Shown here: in pieces, positions 1 to 14,400 of the stretch
How positions within the stretch are numbered: the stretch's first letter is position 1
How the letters are laid out: every line of letters starts with the position of its first letter
Source of the DNA: Branchipolynoe longqiensis
Taxonomy: Eukaryota; Annelida; Polychaeta; Phyllodocida; Polynoidae
Assembly: GCA_030323885.1 (NCBI GenBank)
Contig: CM059194.1
Location: 23,796,780-23,860,779, forward strand
DNA length: 64,000 nt
Direction of reading: 5' to 3'
The notes under the pieces: model-generated
Seen by the model: the letters and a program-made list of their open reading frames with translations, nothing else
Database searches by the model: none
What the model was told of the DNA's origin: nothing
Made by a program: the position numbers and the translations under genes

Positions 1-1611
1 TTTATTTTGCGAAAATAGTTATTGAGGTCGTGATCTGGTACAGTTGGCTACCACTGCCACTGACACTCAGAATATCCCAACTTTCACTAGTATATCTGCT
101 TTTTAATTCTTTCAGAGAAAACTGCTCTTAGGTTAAATTAAATACTTCAGATCTTCCTCTTCAATCGCGCATTAAGGTCTTCTTAATCGACCCAATGAAA
201 GCTTGTGAATTTATTTTGCAAAAATAAATGCTTCGCATAAACATAGCATTGCTGGGGCACAAATTACTGCATTGTTTTACCCTTCGCGAGTATAATGATC
301 TGATGAATATATCTAAGACAAAACTAGCCACAGTTTAACATTTTGAACTAAGCAACATACAATCCCACAGTCACTTTAAGGCTGATATCCACATCACCAT
401 TATTTCAAACAACAGCTGAGATGAGCTGAAACTAACACATTTCATAGCTGCACGTCCACATTGCTTTATCAACAACAGTATATATTATTAACCAATTGCT
501 GTCGTCCATCCTCTTTGCTGTGTCCGACGATCTGTTTCCGTTTCCGGTTGCTGGATTCTGGTGAATTCATTTTCCACCTCTATGAGCAGGGCTATTGCTA
601 TTAGTCCTTAGCCTCCCCCTTGGGTGGTCGGTATGAATAGGCAATGCTTAGGACCGACCCCTGATTGAAAATGGTGTCAAGAGCAAATCAAATGCCCGCG
701 GCCATTGTCATTGAATTTGCCGATACGTATCGTGCAAATCGTCAATTTTATTTTAAATTAATAGAAATATAGAACAATTTGGCATAAACATGGAAGTTTA
801 GAATTACAAACTAGTCTATTGACATATACATATAAACACTTGAATAATTATTTATTTATTATTATACGATTCAACACAAGTATATTATTAACTAATCGCT
901 GTCGTCCACCCTGCGAAGTTCGACCAACTGTTTCCGTTTGCTGGATTTTGGTTATTATGCGATTCAACACGAGTATACAAATGGCGTTCCCCATATAAGG
1001 CTATTTCCGTTTCTGTTTGCTGGATTTTGGTTATTTCATTGTCCACCTCTATGAGTACGAGTATTGTTTATGTATATACACGTGTCAGTCCTTAGCCTGC
1101 CCCCACTGGGTGCGTCGGTATAAGTTATAACTCAACTGTCATTCTCGATGTCGGACATCCGGGCATTTTTCACTGAGGCGCTTAGCAACCATCTCGAAGG
1201 GTAAAACAAAGCAGAGTTATGGCAAAGTCCACTGTCACCGCTGTAAACATGCGCGAGCAAACGTCAATAAAACAAAAACGACCAAGAGAAAGCACAATGT
1301 GAATGTGAATGTCAATGAATATTGCACTGCTTCAGGTCAAATTATGTTATTTAGGAGCGTGACTATTTACTGCTAAGATCAAATTCTGTTATTTAGGAGC
1401 GTGACTTAATAAAAAGAATGCCAAAATTGAAAAGAGCAAGCAAGCGCCTATATTTGCAGCACAAATGCTGCGTTTGTTTTACCCTTCGCGAGTCGAGTCA
1501 CGTGATTGTGACGTCACGCCGACATCGCGAATAAGACAAGATTACTAACTTAGCTAAAAGATTCACCTCTGACTCTGTGGTACTGTAGGTACGGGGTGAA
1601 TCTTTTATTTA
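1..1611 (-). mobile_element. Mutator-like non-autonomous DNA transposon copy (one end off-window)
   Basis: The right terminus at about 1565-1611 is a hairpin-like end (GATTCACC... GGTGAATCTTTTATTTA) equivalent to the ends of the elements at 52135-52951 and 54996-55400. Bases 340-470 share internal sequence (ACATACAAT, CAGTCACTTTA, GAGCTGAGATGAGCTGAAAC) with the 52135 copy. Internal direct duplications occur at 478-637 versus 881-1125 (GCTGTCGTCCA ... GGTCGGTAT) and at 1335 versus 1380 (TTATTTAGGAGCGTGACT). Bases 680-770 resemble the repeats at 46780 and 48600. The left terminus would lie before base 1. Confidence 0.6.
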
Positions 1612-2365
1612 ATTACTCCTATAGGTTACTAGGCCTCGGCTAGGGGCGACGTGAACCTCGAATACTGTAATATTAGGCCTACTGTAGATGTACTAACTAG
1701 TCCCCAATATTACATTTAAGATATAGTTTAGTTACTCTCCCAGCTCTGTGACGGCTACTAAACCTTGTGATAAAAGACTGGGTCTTATGGACATAGTCAC
1801 ATGTATTTGCAATTTAATATGCTAAATATATTGCTTAAATATTTATCTATCACATAACATTTGGAGTGAAGAATTTATTAAGTCATGTAGATTAATAAAC
1901 TTTTAAACTCAAATCGAGAGCATCCAGTGGCCATCATCTTGATGGGTTTTCTTTTTTCAATCTCACTGGATTAAGCATAGTATGATAGGTCTATTCTAGT
2001 TATCTAAGCTAAAGTCAGCAATTCAAGTTGAATCAAATAACGCGCAAGTTAAAAAAAGCACATGACATGTGTACAGCTATATTATATAATATAGCGGTTT
2101 AAATAGATTCTAATTAGGGTGAGCCACATGCATGGATCACTATTACATAACCCCAGGAGAAGGGATGATGCAATAATGTCGTAGGGAATATAAAAATAGA
2201 ATATTATTTAATTTAGTCCAAAAGAAAACACTGGTCGCGGATGCTAGTACTAATAGGCTTACTTCTCGATAATTGTCCATTGTTGTATGTTATTTTGTCA
2301 CTTCAACAAAATATGAGTTAAAATCTACGCTGACACTAACGTTTTTAATTTTTTTTCTCTGACAG
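1612..2365. other. AT-rich non-coding sequence upstream of the first CTU2 exon found
   Basis: No exon, repeat family or promoter could be supported here. It is probably intron, because the exon at 2366 begins inside a codon. Confidence 0.5.
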
Positions 2366-2434
2366 TGACCAAAAGTGTATGAAATGCTGCGAACAAGCTG
2401 TAGTGGTGATACGGGGTTCGGACAAAATGTGCAA
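2366..2434 (+). CDS. CTU2: CTU2 exon (first one found): N-terminal Cys motif
   Basis: Acceptor gacag at 2361-2365 and donor GTAAGT at 2435. The exon starts with the third base of a codon and ends with two bases (AA). It reads DQKCMKCCEQAVVVIRGSD, matching the human EQKCVKC..VVVIRAGD segment that begins shortly after the N-terminus. No methionine fits upstream, so at least one earlier exon exists, probably left of the window because 1-1611 is transposon sequence. Confidence 0.9.
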
Positions 2435-5400
2435 GTAAGTGCTACAACATACAATGGCATTTATTTTTCGACTTCGCGATTACCGATGATACTTTTTTTT
2501 TGTTATCTCAGTTATTGTCTCCTATCTGTATATGGTAATTTATACACGTATGCAGTGGACGAAACTAACTTTGTAGACCACGTGTTCACTGTGCATGTAG
2601 TCTGTTTAAAGCTACGTACCTTTCTAAAAGTGCTCTCCTCTACTCATATTCAGGCCGTCCCCACACTGAAACAATGTAAATAAATCTAAGATTCACTACA
2701 TCAAATATCTATACTTTTTTTTTAAGAGGTGGGGGGGGGGGGGAGAATAGGTTTTTTTCTTCAGAATAATTCATTTGTCAGCGCCGAGGCACTGGTCTTG
2801 CTGCCATATACTTAAAGTTGGATAGTCCGATGATTTTAGGTTTTTGCCATTTACTGAGGTAAATATATTAGGTTGATCGGCATAATGTATCTTACTTTAG
2901 TTTGAAATCACTTTTATTTTAAATGGTTAACTTTTGGTTATTTTTGGCAAGCACGCCAAAACTCTGACACCATAGGCTTCTGCAGTAACAGGTTCTATTA
3001 AAGTCGCCAGCTATCCGCCGCGTGGAAAACAAACGAACGCGATTTGAAATTCTGTTGCGACTGAAAACTCCCCAAAACACCAGCGGCTTGTCGTGGCTTC
3101 TGCGCATGCGCGGATTTTCGCACGTTGCGGCGATCACTGCTATTTGTTTTGTTTACGCTCGGCGATTCGACGCTGATCGAGCTGCTACGTTAATATCGCT
3201 TGGAATTTAAGGTTAATTTAATTAAATTTAATTATTTTAGTATGTAATTCTGTTAAATATGATCGCATTCAATAGATTTCGGCGTAATCGGTCCCTAACA
3301 CTGCCGGGCACAAGCTGAGAACCAGCGGATCTTGTCACTGTGTGAGCCTGTTGCCGGCACAATTTCAGCCAATCACAGCGCAGCTTTTGCATTGCAAATG
3401 GCCGCCGCCTATGGGGGCGGCCATTTTGAAGACAACAAACTGCCATTGCAGTTCAGACTAGCACTGCCCTGGTCCCATACTCTCCCCACACATACTTGGT
3501 TCATTTAAACATAAAAACTAAACAAGATTGTGCTTGGAGAGCATTTGTCGGAGTACGCGCAGTGTCCCAGCGAGCTATAGCTGGTCCCTTTAAATTGACT
3601 CGGTATTCCCTTATGTGTGACAACAAATGCTTGCTGAATGCACCAAGATCTAAGTTGGACATGTAGAATCAAATCTAGGTAATTTATTTTGTTTTGAAAA
3701 TTTGAAGTTATCATCGGACTATGCATCTTTAACAGTTTAAGAAATAACATCAAGTAATGGGTGGACAGCTGGCGTGGTGGGTTGAGGAGGATATGTTTGT
3801 GAGTGGGTGTTGGGAGTGGAGGTACGAAGACGGAGGAAGGGGGGGGGGGCATGCAAGGATGGAAAAGTCACAAGGAAAAATAACTTTGGGTTTGGCTTGC
3901 TTTACTGGGGTTTTTATTTTAATCTTAGGAACATTACATGTCATATCAAGATGGGAATAGCGACTTGCGATTGGCGGCTTTATAGTGCTGCCCCAGCGGT
4001 AATAAAATAGCTAACTACTAGCGGTTTTCTCAACATGTCATCATCGACCCCTAAACAGAGTGTCCTCCCGAAATTCCCACTGGCCTACCCGACACCATTT
4101 TCACCCGCATCGAGCGGGAAGGCATTAGTTGCATTCCTTGGTGTGTGAAATGGTATATCCTTCATAATCATTGTGATCTTTATTGGTTATAAAAATATGT
4201 CGCCTAAGATCATTCTTCAGACAGTTACATGGGGGGAAGACTTTTCAGCGTGCATGTTGCTTATCCAGAGGTCACAATTGGGATTGGGGAAATAATAAGA
4301 CTTTCAACTTAGCGGCTGTCACACATTACCGGATTGGAGGAAATGGAAAGAAACCAAACAAAGTCTGTTGATAGTCCGGTTTGTGTCCGTACAAGTTTTG
4401 AACATGAACAAAACGTGGAACAGATGCCGCCGGATTGATGTCTATGTTCTTGTCCGGGTTCGAGTTCGTTTTGTGCGTTGGCTATTCGTTCATGTCCGTT
4501 CGTCTGGCAGCCTTTGACCCGATGTCGCAACACTTTGACACATTTTGATACTTATCACCACCGGAATAGACAATTCTGTCCGTTGCTCAATCCGGCATAG
4601 TGTGACATGCACTTTAGATACTGATGCACTTATTAAGTACTTGTTTCTGCGTAGAAGGGACTCCTAAGTCAATTTATTAGAACTTGTTACTCCTAAGACC
4701 AGCCGAATATATTTATCTCAAAATATGACAGAAATTCAAAATCATCCGACTATGGCTACTTCAGAACAAAACAAACAAAAAGTACTTGTAATCTCACTTT
4801 CTGCTGCAAAGCTAATTTTGCATAATGTCACTCTCACTTCAGGGCGTGCTTCGTGGGTTACTGTACGCACAAGTTCCGGGCGGCATTCGGAAAGTCTCGC
4901 GTGGTGCGAGATGGAGAATTAGCGCTCGTAGCCTACTCTGCTGGTCCTGGGTCAGCGGCCATGCTCCACCTCATTCAGCAGGTATGACTTATTTTTTGTT
5001 TCTTGACGATTTATAGTACTGCCTAACATGGATAAGTCTGAATAGACTTGTTTTCACAATTAGACTGACCTTTGAGGACGCTGTAAGTTATACACAGCGG
5101 TGGTGATCAAAATTGGCAGAGGTGATGGCATGGCTTCCCTAGCAATCAGTGTGCTATGTGGTTGTTGGAGTTTTGCGTCCCGGCAACATCTAAGGTCATA
5201 TCAGGACAGGTACCGACTTGTGACAGTGCACACTCATTGCGACTTTATAGTGCTGTCCCACTGGGAGACCAGGTCACCAGCACCATGACCTGATATCCCA
5301 CTCAGTCACACGATGCACATATTCAATAGGCAGTTATATTCATAAATATAAACACCCAATGATTCCTTACAACATGGAAGTTATTTAGTAACCTAATAAT

Positions 5401-8400
5401 TTTAAATTATGGTGTAAGAATTTAAAATGTACATAAAACCTGAGCTAAGGAGCTTGTTCTGCAGGAGTAGAATTCTGACATTTCGTCATTCAGCTAAAAG
5501 TGCAGTTTTCCTGCTATATGTACTTTAACATTGATCATGCTTACATAATAAAGTCAACAAATACAGGGATCCCATTTCTCAGCGAAAACTGAGTTTCCAA
5601 ATCAGCGAAACAAAAACTTAAAATTTTTTCTTTACTGTGGATAATTTAAAATTAAATTATCTTTTGTTTTGTTGATGCTTTAATTCATTAGCAGTGAGTG
5701 AGTGAGAATGTTACTTTTAAGTATTTGTTAGTCTGGAAGTCCAAAATATGTCCAAATAGGTGGCAGATTGCACCATTTTAATCAAAGGTTGAAAATAAAT
5801 TCCAGCGCGGGGGGGGGGGGGGGGGCATGCCCTGGGCTACCCCTAGTTTTTTTTGTATTTTTAAAATTTGTGTCACTGGGACCCCTGCAAATAGAACTTT
5901 GCCATATTACAATTCAGCCGTTAGCATCTTCTCCATGTTGTTGCAGGGTAAAAGTCCACGGGCAAACCGGAAGCTGAGGTTCCAACCATCTCTGGTGCAC
6001 ATTGACGGTATGTGCAACTCGATAGTGCTTTCTTTATTCTAGCGTTTAAATAAATAGTTTTCTAGCTGTTCTTGTGCTGTGCGTTATAAATCCCGCACCA
6101 ACAACACCCTTTTTAAAGCAATATAATGCCTTTCTTTTATTATGAATCATTTTACTTTACCTCCATGTATGCCACGTTAACATTCCCACACTAGGAAAAT
6201 CACACAGATAATTGGAAAATCCCTCCCTCCCTCCCTCCCTTCCTCCCTCCCTCCCTTCCTCCGTCCCTCCCTCCCTCCCTCCCTCCCTCCCTCCCTCCCT
6301 CCTTCCCTCCCTCCCTCCCTCCCTCCCTCCCTCCCTCCCCCCCCTCCCTCCCTCCCTCCCCTCCCTCCCTCCCTCCCTCCCTCCTTCCCTCCCTGTCTCT
6401 GACACCAGGAAATGGAACAATACCCGGTTGTATTATTTACTATAGTCAGGGATGATATTTAACCGTTTTTAATCAGATTTCCGTTATTTTTTTCACAGCC
6501 TAGGGGAATTTTTTATATAGGTGTAAACGGAAATTTGCCGTCAACATTATAATCTCGGTTTGATTTCTGCCTTTTTTGTATGCCTGAAACCACTATCATC
6601 CCCGATAGTTTCTCTTCCCATTAAACATTAAAATCTATGCAGGTTTTGACGTGTTAATACCACAGTGTTCACCGACAGTGCAAAGTTTCCTTTCAGAGGG
6701 AGGAATACTAGGTCTGTCTGACGAGGAGAGGGAGCAGAACACCCGCCAGGTGGTGGGGCTCATGGAGCAGTCTGGCCTGCCATGGTGCGTCTACCGGCTT
6801 GAACAGGTACTATAAAAGACCGGATTTGAACCCCATCGGTTCGAATCCCACGACCTGCCACCCGGGAAGTGGGCGCTCAATTCATTAGGCCATCTGGTAT
6901 ACTTTTTCTATTTTGGTAAATATATTTATTGTGCTGAATAAGTTCTTTTGTCAGTGCTGAGGCACTGGTCTTCCAGCCATTTTTCAATTCGGGATTATTT
7001 ACAAAGAAATTGGTATATAGAGTAAGGTATATAAGGTGAGCTAACAATAGCTGTTGAATACGCAATTTGCAGGATATAGGACAATGGAATTCTGATGGTT
7101 ACCCACAAGTTCCACAGCAATATGGCCACAGTAGTGTCATATGTTCCATGGCGTCACCATACCGTAAGTGGCAGACCACCAAACCCTCAGCCTCGGTTTC
7201 TCTCCCCACCCCCCCACCCCCACCCCCAGCCCCCACTTTTTAAAATTTGTTGCTGTTCCTCTGTTATCTCCAGTCAACCATATACGATGACAGAGACAGT
7301 CCAGGTAAAAATGTAAAATTTAAGACCTAAATGCACTGGGATTGGTCCCACTGCTTCACTCGTCACAGATGGCCAGTGTATTATTAACAACCCCACCCCA
7401 ACAACATAATTCATAAACTCACATAACTAGCTACATTAGAGTTACACTAGAATTTTCCTAACAAACCAACATTTATATACCGCTTGCCTAACTGCAACTG
7501 AACATTAAAACTTACTACAAGTTTACCAACTGAATACATAAGATAACTTCTGCTTACATTCTAAATACTATGTAAATACTCACATTGATCTGACTAATAT
7601 TGATCTGGTTATATGACACTACTGTACCATATTGTTATGGAACTTTTGGGTTTCAGAATTTCATTGTGTTACATGGTGCAAATTGTCTATTCAACAGGTA
7701 TTATACACCTTATTCTATATACCTTTGGTGTAAATAACCCTGAATTGAAAAATGGCTGGAAGACCAGTGCTTTGGCACTGACAAAAGAATTATTCAGCAG
7801 AATAAACATATTTACCAAAAAACCCCAAAAAAAACAACTATATCAATATTAGTTAGATCGATGTGAATAATTTCATGGTATTTCGACATCACATTAAAGC
7901 TGCATAGTTCGATGAAGCATCACATTTTCAAAGGCTAAACATTTATCTAGATTTGATTCTACATATGTAACTTAGATACTTGTCACTACATAGAATGGAA
8001 TACGGGATCAAGTTAATCGAACCTGTTACTGCAGAAACTTATGGTAACGGTGTAGGCATGCTTGGCAAAATTAATTTGGCATGTTTGCACTTAAAATATC
8101 TCAAACGTTAGCCATTTAAAATGAAAGTTCCTTCTTACTACAGTAAAGTAGATTATAATGATCTATCTAATATATTCATCTCAGAAAAATGACAGAAACT
8201 CGAAATGATCGGATATGCAACTGTAACATGCAATGTTCTGTGTAACTAAGCGTGGTGTTCTCTGTGTTGGAGTGTTTAGATCGTCTGACTTTAATCTGAA
8301 GGTCGACGATTCGATTCCCTCTGCCAATTTGGATTTCCACCACTGTGTATAACTTACAGCGTCATCAAAGGCCAGTTGCTCTCATACCATGTCTATGTGG

Positions 8401-11400
8401 TGTGGGAGGTTAAAAATCCCATGGGTCAGTAAATGTGTAGGCTTGGGCTTTCTACCGACCAACTGTTTAATGGTGAAACCAAGACTATTCAGATTTATCC
8501 ATGATAGGCAGTATAAATCTTCGAGAAGAAAAAAAGCTCTTCTCAATTATATCCAATGATTCCTACCACACAGGCCCTGGACCCGGCATTTGCTGAAACT
8601 GACCACGTTGAAGGTAGCGGACTGGACTCTGACGTCACCAGCGGTAACGCCAGGCCCAGTGAGGTGTCTTGTAGTGTAGCGGCAATGTCTGACCTTGAGG
8701 CTCAGATGGCGACTCTGAAGGTCAGTGACCACTTCAAGGACAAATTAACACAGCTACTGGCTGCTACCCGGACATTGACGGCGAAGGAGAATCTCATTCT
8801 GACCCTCAGGTGATTATGGCCTCTTTTCTTTCTTTGAAAAAAGAACAGAAAAGGGTTTGTTATTTATTTATTTTTGTTTCTGCACTTTTCACCTTTAGTG
8901 TAAAGAATATTACTGCAGCTGGTGTTATGTGATGTAGAATGACTTATCCAGATATAAATAATGGAAGGTATGATATATATATATATATGTGTAGTAGTCT
9001 GCATTGACCTCTCAGGCAAGGAGCCACATAAACGGGGGTGTCGATTGGGTCACATAACACCAGCTGCAGTAACACTCCTTTCGGGTCCATTCGGGTCAAA
9101 TGCAAGATCTACCGTGCAATCGTGCTATCCACCTTACTATACAGAGCCGAGGCCTGGACAGTGTACAGACGACAGGTGAAAAAGCTGAATGCCTTCATGA
9201 TGCGACATCTGCGTTCAATCATGAGGCTAACCTGGAAGGACAAAGTGACAAATAAGGAAATACTCGAACAGTCAACTCAACTGTCTTCTGGTTACAGAAA
9301 GAGAGGACGCCCTCGTCTCCAGTTCAAGGATACCATCAAGAAAACCCTAAAGCTGAGAGACATTAAGACCGACTCATGGAAGCAACTCTCACAGCAGAGA
9401 GCTAAATGGAGAGTGGCAGTCAAGTAATGAAAGCAGTCTTTGTCGCATAGCGACCGGCAGCATGATGATGATGATGATGATGGATAGGGTGATTGCATCA
9501 GCGGGCCTACGTATTGTAATGGTTAGCATGCTAGCCCCAGAATGGTGGTGGTTTGAATCCTGATTTAGACGCAATATTTCCCATTTTCATCACCCACACT
9601 CCCATTATACGACTGTGAAAATATTGAACACTTTGGATGACTCCTTAGCTATTGTTATAACGTAATACCTCCGTACTCCATTATACGACCGTGAAAATGT
9701 TGAAAACGTTGGGTTGACTCCTTAGATATTGTTATGACATTTTTTTAAAAACACTCCATTGTATGGCCGTGAACATGTTGAAACCTTTGGGTGACCCCAT
9801 AGCTATTGTTATGACGTAACCCCCCACCCCACCACCACCACTCCAGTCCCTCCTATCCCCAACAAACCCAAGACTTGCTTCTCTGCCTCCAGGACTCGAC
9901 TGCTGGTGGCCGTTGCCAGGCAACGCGGCTTTCTCAAACTGCTCCTTGGCGACTCCTCCACTCGGCTCGCAGTGCGCATGCTCGCCGACATTGCGCAGGG
10001 ACGCGGCGCGCACGTCGCTCTCCAGATGGTGAGTTCCCGGCTGCCGCCTCTGAATGTCGTCTGCTCCCTCGGAATATGTTCTGCTCTCAAAGAAAATAAC
10101 AAATTTTCACTGACTTTAATAAAGACTACAACATGAATTGTTAATAATAATGATTAATTATAATGAATAATATTACCATCTGTGTTTATTTCCAGAGCTT
10201 TGCTGACTGCAGACACGGTGACGTCACAATCGTCAGACCAATGAGGTATTTGACTTAAAGTTGCATAGTTCGATGGTTTGGCGTTTCTATCATTTTCTGA
10301 GATAAATATGTTAAGTGGATCATTATAATCTACATTACTTTAGTCTGAAGTAACTTTTATTTTAAATGGCTAACTTTTGAAATATTTGAAGTGCAAACAT
10401 GTCAAATTAATTTTGCCAAGCATTCCAAAACTCTGACACCATAGGCTTCTGCAGTAACATGTTCTATTAAATTGGATCGGTATTCCATTCTATGTGGTGA
10501 CAAATGTTTGATAAGTGCACAAGTATCTAAGTTAGATATGTAGAATATAATCTAGATCACTGGTTTAGTTTTGAAAATTTGATATTTTCATCGGACTATG
10601 CAGCTTTTAGCAGGACATCGATTTCATGGAGTTTAATAGGACTCCTAATAGGACTCCTAATCTGAAGGTCGGTGGTTCGATTCCCTGTGGCCCCCACCTC
10701 TGCCAATTTGGATTTCCACCGCTGTGTATAACTTATAGTGTCATCAAAGGCCAGTTGCTCTCATACCATATCTATGTGGTGTGGGCGGTTAAAAATCCCT
10801 TGGGTCGGTAAATGTGTAGGCTTGGGTTTTCTATCGACAAACTGTCTAATGGTGAAAACAAGTCTATTCAGACTTATCCATGATAAGCAGTATAAACCTT
10901 CAAGAAAATATACTTGTTTAAAACTCCTTAAATTATTTAAGTATTTTCTTTATTTCGTTTTATGTGCGTTACAATTCAACGGTGACAATTTATATCTCAA
11001 TTGTAAGGGTTTAAGCTCACTTTGCTCCTAATCTCAAAAGTTTTTACACTAATCTCTGTCTTTAGAGAGCTTGTGATCGGCGAAGTCTTGCCATGTGCGA
11101 ACAATATTTCCATAGCAAACTGTTCTTGCCTCATTTGTCTATCTCCTCGATGCCCGGACACCTGCTATAACTGAACAATATTGATCTGGATACAAAGTTG
11201 TCATTTGAAAATATGTATGACTGTTTTTTTTTTTGGGTCTCATTTGACTGTTTGTCTAATTCCCGGCACCTGCTCTGTTAGAACAATATTGCTCTGGATA
11301 CGGAGATGTCCGTTGAAGACAGATACTACTGTACTATGTTTAAACAAAAAAAAGATTTAATGTAGATTTAGTACCAACAGTACCACTTTTAATATTTCAG

Positions 11401-14400
11401 AGAGTTTATTGCCAAGGAAGTTGCAATGTACTTGAACCTGAATGGTGTGGAAACAATTACTACTGAAACAGTAACGACGATGGTAAGTAACTATTCAACA
11501 TTTGATAGATTTTCTTTTTGGGGGGTGGGGTGTAAAATAATTGTCTCAAAAGGTGATAACTCTTCTTTTTTTTTGTCCATAGTAACGATTGACACAAAAC
11601 AGCACAGAAACAGTTACATTGAAAACACAAGAACATATGCATCAAATCAATATGTATTCTATTGGGATTATAAAACACCATGTAAAAATCAAATCAGTTT
11701 ATCCTGAGCAAATGCATAAGTAGATAGTATGCTGATCGTTACAATGGACAAAGTTTTGTCCCATATTGCTTAGCACCTTTTGAGACAGTCTCATATATCT
11801 TTTGTCAGTGCCGTAGATTAGAAACAAGAATCAGAAAAGGACAATACATGGCCAGTATTGCTTCCTTGGGCGAATTAGGTTGGTGAGTAAAGCGGCTGTC
11901 ACACCTCGTTAGATTGGGGAAACGGAAAGAAACCGATCAAAGTCCGTTGATATCCGGCAAAGTCCGGTTTGTGTCTGTTGCATATCCGTTGATATCCGAC
12001 CTGGTCCGTTAGAAGTTTTGAACATGGACAAAACTTGGAACAGATGCCGCCGGATTGACGTCTACGTTTCTTGTCCGGTTTCAATCCGTTTAGTCCGCTT
12101 ATCATCTGTTGGCTATCCGTCCATGTCTGTTTCATGTCCGTTCGTCCGGCGTCCTTTGACCCGATATCGCAACATTTTTACACATTTTAATACATTTTGA
12201 TATTATCACGCCCCAACACCACAGAACTAGACAATTCTGTCTGTTGCTCAATCCGGCATAGTGTGACAGGCACTTTAATATCACCCAATTCCTGCAGACA
12301 TAGGGCAAATATATATTTATCCAGTTTATAACTCATAGTACTCTTGTCAGTGGCATATCTCCTGTGTCCTGGTTCCCGGTCGAGTCAAAGCGATGACTTA
12401 TAACATTTATTCTTGTTACTTCCTAGCCTGGCGCTCGTCAATAATAGGATAGGGCAAGGACTGGTTAGCTCAGTGTCAGGATAATGTGATTGAGTGGGAT
12501 ATCATGTCATGGGGCTGGTGGCTTGATTTCCTAGTGGGGGAGCACTATAAAGTGGCCATGAGTGGGCACTGTCACAAATCGGTACCTGTCCTGATATGAC
12601 CTTAGATGTTGCCAGGATGTAAAACTCCAACAACTAACCAATCATGAGGGTGTTTTCACAATTGAGAGAATTGCACCTGGAGTGGGATTTGCACCCACAC
12701 TTCTAGCATTCTGGGGCTAGCATCAATTACCCATGTTTATCTGTGCATATGACATTTCACCTGGCGATGTCAGTGCACTTCGCTACACTCCGTCACCATG
12801 AAATTATATATCGCACACTTACAATTATAAATATCCAGGTAGTGCACTTGGAGTACATACACAGGCAGAGTCTGTACGGGGCCTGAAAAGTCTTGAACTT
12901 CATTTGCCCCATTTCAAAGCCTTGAAAAGCCTTGAATCTAACCTATTTTGGGTAATTAGTCTTGAAAATCCTTGAATTCCCTTAAACTGTCTGCACTGAT
13001 ATAAATTAGTCTGAAATCGCCATTTGCCATTGTTGTTTTTTCCTCTGAAATCCAAATGATAATAATCTTGAATTCCTATAAAAAATAGCCTTGAAATAGC
13101 CTTGACTTCCATATCTTCACCTGACTAGTGCGTTGCTATAAATATAATGCCGTGTCTCGATTCCCCAGCGGGGCCCGGTGAGCCTAGACCGGCTGACGGA
13201 GGACTTCGTTGCCGGGCTGCAGGCAGCCCATCCCCGGACTGTGCCGACGGTGTTCCGCACTGGGGAGAAGATGGACATAACACTGGACCACACCGGCACC
13301 GGCACCGACAGGTGTGCCTTCTGTCAGGTGGGAGGCACTAGTTCCAGATGGCTACGGCTGCACCTTTCCTTCTTTGTCTCCTTTGTCTCAGTTGTCTTAT
13401 TTGTCTTTGTTTTATTTGTCTCGTTGTTATTGTCCCCTAACCCCCCCCCCCCCCTTCTCTTCCTCCCCTCCCCCCGTCCCCTCCTCCTACTCATCTTCCG
13501 CTTCCACTTCTTCGTCGTCCTCATTTTCTGCTCTTCCTCCTCCTCTTCCTGTTCCATTTCCTTATCATACTCATCCACTTCTTCTTCTTCTTCTTCTTCT
13601 TTGCCAGGACGTAAAACTCCAACAACCAACCATCTTCTTCTTCTTCCTCTTTTTCTTCATCATCTTTTTCCTCCTCTTCCTCTTCCTCTTCTTCCACTTC
13701 CACTTCCTCTTCCCCCTCCTCCTCCTCCTCCTCCTCCTCCTCCTCCTCCTCCTCCTCCTCCCCCCTCCTCCTCCTTCTCCTCCTCCTCCTCCTCCGTCTT
13801 CCTGTTTTTATTTTGATTATTTATTTTTATTTAGTATTTTTATTATTACTGTTTATATATATATATACATATATGTATAATATTCTGGCGATATCTACTG
13901 TTTCTGTATTGTGTTATAACTAGTTAATAATGCTCGAGCGTTGGGTGCTGTAGTGCATATTGATATACAAAATATACAAAATATTCAAAGTATTCAAAAT
14001 ATACAAGATATACAAGATATCCACGATATACAAGATATACAAAATATACAAAATATACAAAATATACAAAATATACAAAAGTATACAAAGTATACAAAAG
14101 TATACAAAATACACCAGATATACAAGATATACAAGATACACAAGACATACAAGATACACAAAATATGCAAAATAAATTATTGTAGTTTCTTCGTTAAAAG
14201 GCGTAATTAAATTTGCTCTGCATGACTCCGACCTCGCCTTTTGCCCGACAGGCCCCGCTCGATACGGACGTTAGCGCCTCCTCCGCCCTGAGCGCTACTC
14301 TCTTCTCTCAATCCCTGTCCAACAAGAAACGCCCCCTGGCGTCGTCTAGAGACACCACTCAGTGTTGTGGGGAGGGGGAGGGCGGCTGTGACAGCGCAAC

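Noticed and set aside
7274..7304. Possible extra CTU2 microexon (acceptor CTCCAG, donor GTAAAA)
   Set aside because: It is 31 bases, so it would break the frame between exons that already join phase 0 to 0, and its residues match nothing in the family.
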